Below, in pieces: positions 56,336-64,000 of a DNA stretch of 64,000 bases. The notes under the pieces are model-generated. The model ran no database searches. It had not been told where the DNA came from and worked only from the letters and a program-made list of their open reading frames with translations. A program made the translations under genes and the position numbers. Origin of the DNA: Neorhizobium galegae (GTDB lineage: Bacteria; Pseudomonadota; Alphaproteobacteria; Rhizobiales; Rhizobiaceae); assembly GCF_021391675.1 (NCBI RefSeq), contig NZ_CP090095.1, positions 2,671,501 to 2,735,500 of the forward strand, read 5' to 3'. Positions within the stretch are counted from its first letter, which is position 1, and the number at the start of each line of letters is the position of its first letter.

Positions 56336-57115
56336 ATGAGCGTCGAACCCATTCTCACAGCCCGCGGCCTGGTCAAGCGTTACGGACGCGTGACCGCTCT
56401 CGACAATGCCGACTTCGATCTCTACCCCGGCGAAATCCTTGCCGTCATCGGCGACAACGGCGCCGGCAAGTCCTCGCTGATCAAGGCGATCTCCGGCGCG
56501 GTACGGCCCGACGAAGGCGAGATCACGCTGGAAGGCCGACCGGTGCAGTTCAGGTCCCCGCTCGAAGCCCGCGATGCAGGCATCGAGACCGTCTACCAGA
56601 ACCTCGCGCTCTCCCCCGCCCTCTCGATCGCCGACAACATGTTTCTCGGTCGCGAAATCCGCAAACCGGGCGTACTCGGACAGTGGTTCCGCATGCTCGA
56701 CCGTCCGACGATGGAAAAGCAGGCTCGGGACAAGCTCACGGAACTCGGGCTGATGACGATCCAGAACATCAACCAGGCCGTCGAGACCCTGTCGGGCGGC
56801 CAGCGCCAGGGCGTCGCCGTGGCACGTGCCGCAGCGTTCGGCTCCAAGGTCATCATTCTCGACGAACCAACCGCCGCGCTCGGCGTCAAGGAAAGCCGGA
56901 AGGTTCTGGAGCTCATCCTCGACGTGCGCTCGCGGGGCATCCCGATCGTGCTCATCTCGCACAACATGCCGCATGTGTTCGAGGTGGCCGACCGCATTCA
57001 TATCCATCGGCTTGGACGACGGCTGACCGTGATCGATCCGAAGGAATACACGATGTCCGACGCGGTCGCCTTCATGACCGGCGCCAAGGCCCCCGCTCAG
57101 CCCGTCGCGGCGTAA
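56336..57115 (+). CDS. frcA: Fructose-type ABC transporter ATP-binding protein (single domain)
   Basis: 259 aa. Walker A GDNGAGKSS (39-47), signature LSGGQRQGV, Walker B VIILDEPTAALG, switch His LISHNM. A single nucleotide-binding domain, unlike two-domain RbsA/XylG, which is characteristic of FrcA. Starts 2 bases after the frcC stop. In Sinorhizobium a kinase gene frcK follows; here no gene follows for 700 bases. Confidence 0.92.
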   Translation: MSVEPILTARGLVKRYGRVTALDNADFDLYPGEILAVIGDNGAGKSSLIKAISGAVRPDEGEITLEGRPVQFRSPLEARDAGIETVYQNLALSPALSIADNMFLGREIRKPGVLGQWFRMLDRPTMEKQARDKLTELGLMTIQNINQAVETLSGGQRQGVAVARAAAFGSKVIILDEPTAALGVKESRKVLELILDVRSRGIPIVLISHNMPHVFEVADRIHIHRLGRRLTVIDPKEYTMSDAVAFMTGAKAPAQPVAA

Positions 57116-57151
57116 CGATCGACCCGACCAAGTTCCTGTCGGAACCGTCCT

Positions 57152-57185
57152 CCGATCGCCTGGTCCAAGAGATTCAGGCGATCGG
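57152..57185 (+). terminator. Hairpin downstream of frcA
   Basis: CCGATCGCCTG (57152-57162) and CAGGCGATCGG (57175-57185) form a perfect 11-bp stem with a 12-base loop, 37 bases after the frcA stop. No T-run follows, so it may end transcription weakly or need Rho. Confidence 0.55.
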
Positions 57186-57540
57186 ATAACTCATTATATC
57201 TCGTCGCCCTCTCCCACCGCGGCCCGCTCGCGGTAGAGGACGACTGCATTGTGCTGCGGACCTTGAGAAGCAGCCCTCCCCCGGGGCCGGCTCGACTTGT
57301 GCTGGTCCGGGCATGGCACCAGGCCATTCTCACCCACGACGTCTGCCACGAACACCACAGACGACCTTACTGCCGGTAATATCCGAGCGGCCGCGCGTCC
57401 CCAACACAATCAACGCCTGCCATTCTTGAATGCATCGAAGGCTGATGGCGATCACCTGGACGATATCGGCCTTCCCGCCCATCGTTCGATCGGCGACCCG
57501 AACCCATTACGATAGAAAATTCCCAACGACAAAACCATAA

Positions 57541-57555
57541 CGAATTTTATATTCC
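57541..57555. promoter_or_regulatory. CGAAT-N5-ATTCC box, distal copy
   Basis: CGAATTTTATATTCC is an imperfect inverted repeat sharing the GAAT-N5-ATTC core with the boxes at 33432, 35709 and 57724. It lies 183 bp upstream of the copy at 57724. Confidence 0.4.
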
Positions 57556-57723
57556 ATTTCACTTCGCGGCGTTGCGGTAGCGGCATGACCTGCCCGCTCC
57601 CAAATCAGGCGTATTTCTAAGGCCTTATCGCCTGCGGCTCATTGCGTCCCACCCCAATGCCCTTGGTAGATCCGCCCTTGAAATGTAGCGAAGTCAGCAT
57701 CAGCCTGTTGAAAACATTCGACG

Positions 57724-57752
57724 CGAATAAAAAATTCCAGACTTAATTGACA
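57724..57752 (+). promoter_or_regulatory. CGAAT-N5-ATTCC box and -35 before the HAD/ABC operon
   Basis: CGAATAAAAAATTCC (57724-57738) differs by one base from the box before the murA-like gene, and a consensus -35 TTGACA follows 8 bases later (57747-57752), the same layout. A -10 is not clear (TAGGTT at 57769-57774 is at 16-base spacing). Confidence 0.5.
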
Positions 57753-57814
57753 GGGCGGAATTATCTAATAGGTTGTTAACGCTCGAGGGGTGGGAGTGGT
57801 GCTGGAACCGGCTC

Positions 57815-58432
57815 ATGAAGAAACGCGAAAAACTCTTCATTTTTGATATTGGCGGAGTATTCGTGAAACTCGATCCGGCCTCCCGTGACCGCGCGGTATC
57901 GAGACCCGACGCAGTAGGCCCGTCCCTGCGGTACGGCGATGTTCCGGAAGCGATCTTCCGCGATTTCCGGCTGGGGCGGTCCACCGAATCCGATTACGTG
58001 CAGGCGCTTGCTGAGATATTCGATGTGCCGCATGAAAGCATCTACGAAGCCGAACATGCCTATGTTGCCGAAGGTTTTCACGAGTTCATCGAGTTTGTCC
58101 GCAGGCTCCGGGAAAACCATCGCGTCGTTTGCCTCAGCAACAATCAGGCGATCCATTGGCGCCATATCAGCGAGAACCTTCTGGGCGCCGGTTACTTCGA
58201 CCGCGAATATCTTTCCCATGAAATGGGCCTTGAGAAACCGGACCGCGTGATTTTCCAGGCAGTATCGCAGGCGGAGGGATGTTCGGAAAAGGAGGTCTTC
58301 TTCATCGACGACATGGAGGAAAATGTTCTGTCGGCTCGCGAAGTCGGATGGCAGCATTGCATCGTCCATCGCGATTCGGTTGAAACGGCTAAATTGCTCA
58401 CGGCGCTCGCCGCTGAGCAGACTTTGAATTGA
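57815..58432 (+). CDS. HAD-superfamily phosphatase (YihX-like)
   Basis: 205 aa. Motif I FIFDIGGVFVKLD with nucleophile D11 (the FDxGxV form of YihX-type phosphatases rather than DxDGT), motif II in VVCLSNN, Lys of motif III in LEKPDRVIF, motif IV FFIDDMEENV. YihX hydrolyses alpha-glucose-1-phosphate; related enzymes act on other sugar phosphates. It is the first gene of a sugar-importer operon (18 bases before the ATPase), which supports a sugar-phosphate role. ATG at 57815 with GGAA upstream is chosen over TTG at 57773. Confidence 0.85.
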   Translation: MKKREKLFIFDIGGVFVKLDPASRDRAVSRPDAVGPSLRYGDVPEAIFRDFRLGRSTESDYVQALAEIFDVPHESIYEAEHAYVAEGFHEFIEFVRRLRENHRVVCLSNNQAIHWRHISENLLGAGYFDREYLSHEMGLEKPDRVIFQAVSQAEGCSEKEVFFIDDMEENVLSAREVGWQHCIVHRDSVETAKLLTALAAEQTLN

Positions 58433-58450
58433 CGAGTACGGAGTTTCGGC

Positions 58451-59521
58451 ATGGCTCGAATGACCCTCAGCGGCATCAAGAAAAGCTTCAAATCCGTCGA
58501 CGTGCTGCACGGGATCGACCTCGAGATTTCCGACAGGGAGTTCGTCGTTTTCGTCGGCCCGTCGGGATGCGGAAAATCCACGCTGCTGCGATTGATCGCC
58601 GGCCTCGACACGATCAGCTCGGGTGAGTTTCACCTCGACGACCGCCGGATGAACGACGTCGCCCCCTCGCGCCGCGGCATCGCCATGGTCTTCCAGTCCT
58701 ACGCTCTCTATCCGCATATGGATGTCTACGAGAACATGGCTTTTGGCGCACGGCTGATGGGCCTCGAAAAGGACGAAGTCGAAAAGCGCATCGACGAAGC
58801 CTCCAAGATGCTGCGGCTCGATCCGCTGTTGAAGCGCAAGCCCCGAGAGCTTTCCGGCGGCCAGCGTCAGCGCGTCGCGATCGGCCGCGCCCTGGTCAGA
58901 AAGCCTAAAGTCCTGCTTCTCGACGAGCCGCTTTCCAACTTGGATGCGGCGCTGCGCTCCGACGTGCGCCTGGAAATCGCAAGGCTTCACCGGGAAATCG
59001 GCGGCACCACCATCTACGTCACCCACGACCAGGTCGAAGCCATGACGCTTGCCGACCGGATCGTCGTCATGAACAATGGCAACGTGGAGCAGTTCGGCAG
59101 CCCGCGAGAACTCTACGAGAGGCCGGCGAACACCTTCGTTGCGACCTTCATCGGCTCGCCACGCATGTCGCTTCTCGATGTCGAGCGAAACGGCAATCAT
59201 CTGGCGCTTGCCGGATCAGGTGCGGTCAGCGCCTCCCGCCTCCCCCATTCGGACGAACGGGATCTGGTCATCGGCGTCCGGCCGGATGCGATGACGATCT
59301 CCACGGACGCGAACACCGAGGGCTTCAAGGGCAGCGTCGTCTACACCGAATATCTGGGCGAGAACACTTATGTATATGTGCGCCTCGGCGACGGTACGCT
59401 GGTCGGTATCCGGTCCTCGGCCTCGGTCGACCTGCCGCCGGACACGCCGGTCGTGATCACGGTCGCTTCCGAGCAAATCCACTATTTCAGCCGCGCAACG
59501 AGGGAGAGGTTGGCGGCCTGA
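58451..59521 (+). CDS. Sugar ABC transporter ATP-binding protein (MalK/UgpC type)
   Basis: 356 aa. Walker [10 protein letters not shown] (36-44), Q-loop [10 protein letters not shown], signature LSGGQ (134-138), Walker [12 protein letters not shown], switch His YVTHD, TOBE domain with IGVRPDAMTI. Encoded ahead of its binding protein and permeases, 18 bases after the HAD gene. Confidence 0.93.
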   Translation: MARMTLSGIKKSFKSVDVLHGIDLEISDREFVVFVGPSGCGKSTLLRLIAGLDTISSGEFHLDDRRMNDVAPSRRGIAMVFQSYALYPHMDVYENMAFGARLMGLEKDEVEKRIDEASKMLRLDPLLKRKPRELSGGQRQRVAIGRALVRKPKVLLLDEPLSNLDAALRSDVRLEIARLHREIGGTTIYVTHDQVEAMTLADRIVVMNNGNVEQFGSPRELYERPANTFVATFIGSPRMSLLDVERNGNHLALAGSGAVSASRLPHSDERDLVIGVRPDAMTISTDANTEGFKGSVVYTEYLGENTYVYVRLGDGTLVGIRSSASVDLPPDTPVVITVASEQIHYFSRATRERLAA

Positions 59522-59564
59522 GAGCACTTTTCGTCTCCTATAAATACCAAGAGGATGGAACCAG

Positions 59565-60803
59565 ATGAAAAAGCTAGTTAGCAGCACGATAATAGCCCTG
59601 GGAGCCCTGGCGACGGCTTTGCCGGCAATGGCGCAGGAATTGACCTTCTGGAGCTGGCGCCAGGAAGATAAGGCCCAGTACGAAAAGTTCATCGACGTTT
59701 TCGAGGCGAAGAACCCGGGCATCACCGTGAAGTTCGAGACGTTCGAAGCGACGAACTACAACACCATCCTGTCGACAGCACTTGCCGGCGGTTCGGGACC
59801 GGACCTGATGTTCACCCGCACCTATGGCGGCATGGAAACGGTCGCGAGCGGCGGTTATCTTCTGGCTCTGGACAAGACAAATGTCCCTGCCCTCTCGACG
59901 TTCACCGCACCGGCGCTTGCCTCGGAAACGATGCGCTCGAACAAGACCACCTATGCCGTTCCCTTTGCCAGCCAGACCATGCTGGTGATCTACAACAAGG
60001 ACATCTTCGACAAGAACGGCTTGAGCGAGCCGCAGAGCTGGGATGACTTCATCAAGGCATCCGAAAAGCTGAAGGCTGCCGGCGTCATGCCGTTCGCCAA
60101 CGGCACGGCGACCGCCTGGCAGAACGAAGTCGTGGTCGGCGGCCTTGTCTCCTCGATGATGGGCCGCGGCTTCTACGACGATCTGATGGCCGGCAAGGCC
60201 GACTTCACCGACAAGCGTTATGTCGGGGCGCTCACCAAGCTCAAGGAAATCACCAAATATTTCCCGGACGGCTTCATCGGTCTTGATTACGCTTCCGCCC
60301 AGCAGCTCTTCTCCTCCGGCATGGCCGGCATGTTCGTCGGCGGCTCCTACGAGCTTGCCAACTTCAAGAAGCAGAACCCCAACATGAAGATGGGCATCTT
60401 CGCTGCTCCCGGCCTGAAGGCCGAGGACGAGAAGCTCGTCGCCCTCTATTTCGACGGCGGTTATGCGGCCAATGCCAAGGGCAAGAACCAGGAAGCTTCG
60501 GTCAAGTTCCTGAACTTCCTCGCCAGCCAGGAATACGGCCAGATGTTCGCCAACGACCTGAACAACATCTCGGCGGTGCCGGGCGTGACGTTCAAGGAAC
60601 CGCTGCTTGGCGAAGTGGCCGACCTCAACAAGCACTCGATCCCCTATCTGATGCTGGTCCATTTCCGTTACGGCGAGCCGTCGGGTTCCGTCCTGCTGCA
60701 GAGCGAGATCCAGAAGCTGCTCGGCGGCAAGGCGACCCCGGAAGAAGTCGGCAAGAACCTGACGACCGGCCTTGCCGCCTGGTACGCCCCGTTCAAAAAG
60801 TGA
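59565..60803 (+). CDS. Extracellular solute-binding protein, family 1
   Basis: 412 aa with a signal peptide cleaved after AMA (residue 23). Family 1 sugar-binding features: LTFWSWRQEDKAQYEKFIDV, ILSTALAGGSGPDLMF, VPFASQTMLVIYNKDIF and a late KNQEASVKFLNFLASQEYG. Substrate unknown; a di- or oligosaccharide is likely given the CUT1 importer type. AGAGGA lies before the ATG. A hairpin follows its stop codon. Confidence 0.9.
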   Translation: MKKLVSSTIIALGALATALPAMAQELTFWSWRQEDKAQYEKFIDVFEAKNPGITVKFETFEATNYNTILSTALAGGSGPDLMFTRTYGGMETVASGGYLLALDKTNVPALSTFTAPALASETMRSNKTTYAVPFASQTMLVIYNKDIFDKNGLSEPQSWDDFIKASEKLKAAGVMPFANGTATAWQNEVVVGGLVSSMMGRGFYDDLMAGKADFTDKRYVGALTKLKEITKYFPDGFIGLDYASAQQLFSSGMAGMFVGGSYELANFKKQNPNMKMGIFAAPGLKAEDEKLVALYFDGGYAANAKGKNQEASVKFLNFLASQEYGQMFANDLNNISAVPGVTFKEPLLGEVADLNKHSIPYLMLVHFRYGEPSGSVLLQSEIQKLLGGKATPEEVGKNLTTGLAAWYAPFKK

Positions 60804-60811
60804 ACTCAAGC

Positions 60812-60839
60812 GGCGGGGCGGCTTGGAAGTCGCCCTGCC
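60812..60839 (+). terminator. Hairpin between binding-protein gene and MalF-like gene
   Basis: GGCGGGGCGGC (60812-60822) pairs with GTCGCCCTGCC (60829-60839) over 11 positions, two of them G-U, with a 6-base loop. No T-run. Position is the same as in the TRAP, osmoprotectant and frc operons. Confidence 0.5.
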
Positions 60840-60861
60840 TTCAAACCTCAAGAGAGTTGTG

Positions 60862-61782
60862 ATGCCCGGATCGCCCCTTGTTTCACGAAGGCTCTGGATT
60901 TCGGTGCTGATCGTGCCGCCGCTTGCCTTCGTGGCGCTGTTTGTCGTCTACCCGATCATTTCGGCCTTCGCCTATGCCTTCTTCCATTGGAACGGGCTGG
61001 CGCGCGGGGAATTCGTGGGGTTCGCAAACTTCTACAAGGTTCTGTTCACCCAGCCTTATGCCGACTGGACCGTCAACGCGTTCCTCCACAACGTCTGGGT
61101 CTTCTTCGCGCTGATGGTGCTGCAGAACGGGCTCGGTTTCCTGCTCGCCTATTGCCTGTGGCGCGAATTGCCGGGTGCGGCCTTCCATCGGATTTCCGTC
61201 TTCCTGCCGGTCGTGCTGTCGACCATCATCGTTGGCTTTCTCTGGAAGCTTTTCCTCCATCCGCTCTTCGGCGTGGTCAACATCTCGTTCCGCGGGCTGG
61301 GCCTGGGCGGACTTGCCCAGCCCTGGCTGGGGCAGGATTCCACCGCGCTCTGGTCGTTGATCATCGCCAATGCGTGGCACATGGTGGGCTTCCCGACTTT
61401 GGTCTTCCTCGCCGGTATGCAGCGAATCCCGGGAGAGATCCTCGATGCCGTACGCATGGAAACCGAAAGCGAATGGACGAAGATCACCAAGATCGTCTGG
61501 CCGCTCGTCGCGCCAAGCGCCACGGTCGTCTTCACGCTTCTCTTCGTCGGGAGCTTCAACTGGTTCGAGATCCCTTACGTCATGGTCGGCCTTGAAGGCT
61601 CTCCGCACGGCGCGACGGATGTGCTCGGGCTCTATTTCTACCGCACCGCCTTCGGCAACATGTCGGGCTCGGGCCAGGATTTCGGAGCCGGCAGCGCGCT
61701 TGCCGTGCTGATCTTCGTCTTCATCGCCCTTGTCGCCGGCGTCATCACCTTCAAGCTGCGGGCCAGGGAAATTCAGATATGA
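60862..61782 (+). CDS. Sugar ABC transporter permease (MalF-like) with unusual EAA loop
   Basis: 306 aa, six helices; MPGSPLVSRRLWISVLIVPP opens the first. The ATPase-docking loop reads ILDAVRMETESEWTKITKIV where the family usually has EAARIDGA, so the conserved Ala-Ala and the Asp-Gly turn are replaced. The rest (FLPVVLSTIIVGFLWKL, VFLAGMQRIPGE) is ordinary. AGAGAG is near the ATG. Overlaps the MalG-like gene by four bases. Confidence 0.9.
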   Translation: MPGSPLVSRRLWISVLIVPPLAFVALFVVYPIISAFAYAFFHWNGLARGEFVGFANFYKVLFTQPYADWTVNAFLHNVWVFFALMVLQNGLGFLLAYCLWRELPGAAFHRISVFLPVVLSTIIVGFLWKLFLHPLFGVVNISFRGLGLGGLAQPWLGQDSTALWSLIIANAWHMVGFPTLVFLAGMQRIPGEILDAVRMETESEWTKITKIVWPLVAPSATVVFTLLFVGSFNWFEIPYVMVGLEGSPHGATDVLGLYFYRTAFGNMSGSGQDFGAGSALAVLIFVFIALVAGVITFKLRAREIQI

Positions 61783-62642
61783 GCGCTGCTTCGCAAAGCT
61801 ATTACGATCGGCGCGGCATGCTTGCCACGCTCGGCAAGGATGGGCTGATCCAGATCATCCTGATCCTGAATACCGTGGTGATGCTCGCTCCCATCGTCAT
61901 CATGCTGTTTGCCGCGTTCAAGACCAACGCCCAGATCTTCCAATCGCCATTCTCAATCCCTGATTTTTCCAACTTCGCCAACATCACCAAGATCTGGAGC
62001 CAGACCAACTTCCTGCGCTATTTCCTGAATTCGGTGATCGTCACCGGTGCGTCGATCGTCGTGATCCTGACGCTCGGGACGATGGCGGCCTATGCGATCG
62101 GTCGCTACAAGTTCCGGGGCTCGAGCTTCGTGCTGATGTTCTTCCTGGCCGGACTGACGCTTCCCCTGAAGCTCGCGATCATCCCGCTCTTCATCCTGAT
62201 GCGCGACCTCGGCATCCTCAATACCCAATTGTCGCTGATCGTCATCTATGTGGCGATGGGTCTGCCGACCACAGTTTTTATCATGACCGGCTTCATCGCC
62301 ACGCTTCCGAACGAACTCGAGGACGCGGCCCGCATGGACGGCGCCAGCGAACCCCGGATCATGTGGTCGATCATGCTGCCGCTGGTCAGGCCCGCCATGG
62401 TGATCGCCGGCATCCAGAACGTCGTGCCGATCTGGAACGACTTCTTCTTCCCGCTGATCTTCATCCAGAAGGACAATCTGAAGACCCTGCCGCAGGGCCT
62501 GACGACCTTCATGGGCGAATACACGACCGATTGGGGCGTGCTGTTTGCGGGGCTTCTGCTGTCCTCCGCCCCTGTCATCATCGTCTACATCATCCTGTCG
62601 CGCCAGTTCATCAACGGCATGACGGCGGGAGCCGTGAAGTAG
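61779..62642 (+). CDS. Sugar ABC transporter permease (MalG-like)
   Basis: 287 aa, six helices. The EAA loop is canonical: LEDAARMDGASEPRIMWSIM. MLFAAFKTNAQIFQSPF near the N-terminus and the end QFINGMTAGAVK are typical CUT1 MalG features. Coupled to the MalF-like gene by ATGA. Last gene of the operon; 177 bases without clear features follow. Confidence 0.92.
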   Translation: MSAASQSYYDRRGMLATLGKDGLIQIILILNTVVMLAPIVIMLFAAFKTNAQIFQSPFSIPDFSNFANITKIWSQTNFLRYFLNSVIVTGASIVVILTLGTMAAYAIGRYKFRGSSFVLMFFLAGLTLPLKLAIIPLFILMRDLGILNTQLSLIVIYVAMGLPTTVFIMTGFIATLPNELEDAARMDGASEPRIMWSIMLPLVRPAMVIAGIQNVVPIWNDFFFPLIFIQKDNLKTLPQGLTTFMGEYTTDWGVLFAGLLLSSAPVIIVYIILSRQFINGMTAGAVK

Positions 62643-62819
62643 GCCGGCAAAGGACCGCGCTGGGAATGGCCAGTGAACGGGGGCATGCCGCGAATATGGT
62701 CAGTTGAATGCCGATGGTTGTGCCATTATGCCCGTCTTGGATGCCGCTCGCAGCCGCAACATCACAAATCAATTGCAACCCCATAGCGGTTCAGGACATT
62801 CAGCGGTAAAAGCAGATAC

Positions 62820-62969
62820 ATGAACGACAACATCATCAAATTCCGACGCCCGGAACCGCCGCCGCGAGAGCCGAATCCGCTGCTCCGCAAGTTGGCGGTT
62901 GTTGCAGCCGTGATCGTGTGCCTTGTTCTCGCGTGGGCGTATTTCCAATTCCTCGGAAACCCGGCGTAA
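62820..62969 (+). CDS. Small single-span membrane protein
   Basis: 49 aa, begins MNDNIIKFRRPEPPPREPNP and then has one hydrophobic segment (about 25-43, KLAVVAAVIVCLVLAWAYF) and a short tail. A proline-rich, positively charged N-terminus before a single helix suggests an inner-membrane protein with a cytoplasmic N-terminus. Similar small proteins are common in Rhizobiaceae, but I know no function. A hairpin directly overlaps its stop, which supports a real short transcript. Confidence 0.6.
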   Translation: MNDNIIKFRRPEPPPREPNPLLRKLAVVAAVIVCLVLAWAYFQFLGNPA

Positions 62970-62985
62970 TTCCGGGTTCCTGTTT
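62955..62985 (+). terminator. Hairpin at the end of the small membrane protein gene
   Basis: GGAAACCCGG (62955-62964) pairs with CCGGGTTCC (62972-62980) with one bulged A, loop 7 bases, followed by TGTTT. Plausible intrinsic terminator overlapping the stop codon. Confidence 0.5.
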
Positions 62986-63217
62986 GAATCGGCGCCTGTA
63001 TTCTGGACACGCCGTTTTCGTTGTTGCTTTCGGCGCGCCGCCTTCAACCCGAAGAGGGAACAGGAACGCGATTCCACCATGGCGATAAAAGCCGGTTTGA
63101 CGAAGCTCGCGATAGCTGTATCCTAATGGTCCAACAGTCTCAAGAAATGCATGTACATACAGTCCCCTTAACGATACACATTTCTGACAACAACTCGTAG
63201 TTCCGAACAACAACATA

Positions 63218-64000
63218 ATGCTCGAAAATACGACGCTCAAAATCCGGTTGCTCGGTCGCCCTTCGCTTGAGTTGGACGGCGCGAGCATAGCGTTGCCGGA
63301 AAAAGCGTATTTTCTCTTTGCCGTCGTTGCAATGGCGCCCGGATTGACGGTCGACCGCGAAACGATACGGCGGCTTCTCTGGCCTTCCCACGACGCGGAG
63401 AAGCGTGCAAACAGCCTGCGTCAGCTTTTGGCACGCATCGCCAAGGCTGTCGGTCCGGATGCCCCGGCCATCCTTGTCACCGACGAAGAAGCGCTGAGGC
63501 TTGATTGCGATCGGTCCGACGTCGATCTCCTCGCCCTGATGGAGCCCGGTCCCCTCAGGGAAGAGGACTGGGACCTTGTTCGAGGCGAACTGCTCGAAGC
63601 CGTGGAGGCTCCGACCGGCGGCGCGGAAGACTGGTTATTGGACGCACGGCGCAAGGTCGGGGATTGGCGATCGAGCCACATCGAAAGCCTGCTGGCGATA
63701 TCGTCCCATCAGCAGTCCTCGTCATTGCCCTTGCTTGCCAACCGCCTGATCGAACTGGATGCCTCCCATGAGGGCGCCGCGCGGGCGTTGATGAAGTATC
63801 ATGTGGGCCATGGTGACTTCGCCGCCGCCCGCCAGGCCTATAGCCGATGCCGGGACCAGCTCAGGGCCGATTACGGTACGCCGCCGACACCTGAGACGGT
63901 TGGGCTCGCCCACGAACTCGGCATCCTGAGCCGGCCCGGCTCGGACCGCACGCCCGAAGCGGAGGAACGCCCAAAGGGTGTCATGCCGGCACAGCCGCGC
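63218..64000 (+). CDS. SARP/BTAD-type transcriptional regulator, 3' end cut by window edge
   Basis: 261 codons, open to the window edge. Residues about 5-95 form an OmpR-like winged helix of the SARP type: LKIRLLGRPSLELDGASI, then PEKAYFLFAVVAMAPG and DRETIRRLLWPSHDAEKRAN followed by SLRQLLARI. From about 110 to 240 is a bacterial transcriptional activator domain (BTAD) of helical TPR-like repeats (LIELDASHEGAARALMKYHV, FAAARQAYSRCRDQLRADYG). In rhizobia such proteins often continue into TPR or cyclase-like C-terminal regions, which cannot be seen here. The ATG has no good ribosome site. Confidence 0.8.
   Translation, partial: MLENTTLKIRLLGRPSLELDGASIALPEKAYFLFAVVAMAPGLTVDRETIRRLLWPSHDAEKRANSLRQLLARIAKAVGPDAPAILVTDEEALRLDCDRSDVDLLALMEPGPLREEDWDLVRGELLEAVEAPTGGAEDWLLDARRKVGDWRSSHIESLLAISSHQQSSSLPLLANRLIELDASHEGAARALMKYHVGHGDFAAARQAYSRCRDQLRADYGTPPTPETVGLAHELGILSRPGSDRTPEAEERPKGVMPAQPR

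Larger units (their letters stand above)
57116..57814. other. 699-bp interval without a convincing gene
   Basis: Open frames here are short (72 codons or fewer), in several frames and without ribosome sites, and I recognise no protein. It holds a terminator-like hairpin (57152-57185), two copies of a CGAAT-N5-ATTCC box (57541-57555 and 57724-57738) and a promoter-like TTGACA (57747-57752) for the HAD operon. Base composition drops in the right half. A decayed gene cannot be excluded. Confidence 0.5.

Noticed and set aside
57194..57515. Short open frames on both strands in the interval after frcA
   Set aside because: 72 codons or fewer, overlapping one another on opposite strands, no ribosome site, no recognisable similarity.

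Overview
The window is high-GC, gene-dense DNA from an alphaproteobacterium, most likely a member of the Rhizobiaceae (Rhizobium/Neorhizobium/Agrobacterium group). Supporting signs are an Agrobacterium-type oxidative galacturonate pathway, a Sinorhizobium-like FrcBCA fructose importer, a RIME-like mosaic repeat, a PmtA-like phospholipid methyltransferase, and the sheer density of carbohydrate importers with private regulators. I saw no rRNA, tRNA, CRISPR array, transposase, integrase or replication gene. The content is almost entirely accessory catabolism, as is typical of a rhizobial chromid, megaplasmid or catabolic chromosomal region.

Layout. (1) 1-518: edge-truncated trypsin-like protease. 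(2) 622-9814: galacturonate module: udh, a GntR regulator, kdgD, gci, gli, a TRAP transporter and a semialdehyde dehydrogenase. (3) 9874-10398: msrA. (4) 10473-18755: LacI-controlled ABC importer with an FAD oxidoreductase, a barrel-like protein of unknown function and a divergent SGNH hydrolase. (5) 18822-31700: sugar oxidation locus around an IclR regulator fused in frame to an SMP-30 lactonase, with an ABC importer, SDR dehydrogenase, two enolase-superfamily dehydratases, a DHDPS-like lyase, two KDGal-kinase paralogues and KDPGal aldolase. (6) 31796-32446: SAM methyltransferase. (7) 32455-45096: RpiR-controlled amino-sugar/peptidoglycan-fragment locus: MurA paralogue, BadF-type kinase, MurQ, peptide-type ABC importer, cytosolic serine hydrolase, AnmK, EamA exporter. 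(8) 45093-48930: osmoprotectant-type ABC importer. (9) 49180-52501: GntR regulator divergent from an arabinonate-type dehydratase and an RraA-like protein. (10) 52529-57115: ROK regulator divergent from frcBCA. (11) 57815-62642: HAD phosphatase and a further sugar ABC importer. (12) 62820-64000: small membrane protein and an edge-truncated SARP/BTAD regulator.

How the genes work together. Module 2 imports uronate by TRAP, oxidises it to the lactone (Udh), isomerises and opens it (Gli, Gci), dehydrates and decarboxylates it (KdgD), and oxidises the product to 2-oxoglutarate. Module 5 can be read as sugar -> lactone (SDR) -> aldonate (SMP-30) -> 2-keto-3-deoxyaldonate (dehydratases) -> pyruvate, by a direct lyase and/or a kinase/aldolase pair. 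Module 7 could take up anhydro-muropeptides or amino sugars, phosphorylate them (AnmK, BadF kinase) and cleave the lactyl ether (MurQ). Inverted repeats sit at the regulator-controlled promoters of most modules. In five operons a hairpin or a RIME palindrome separates the binding-protein gene from the permease gene, which would favour excess binding protein.
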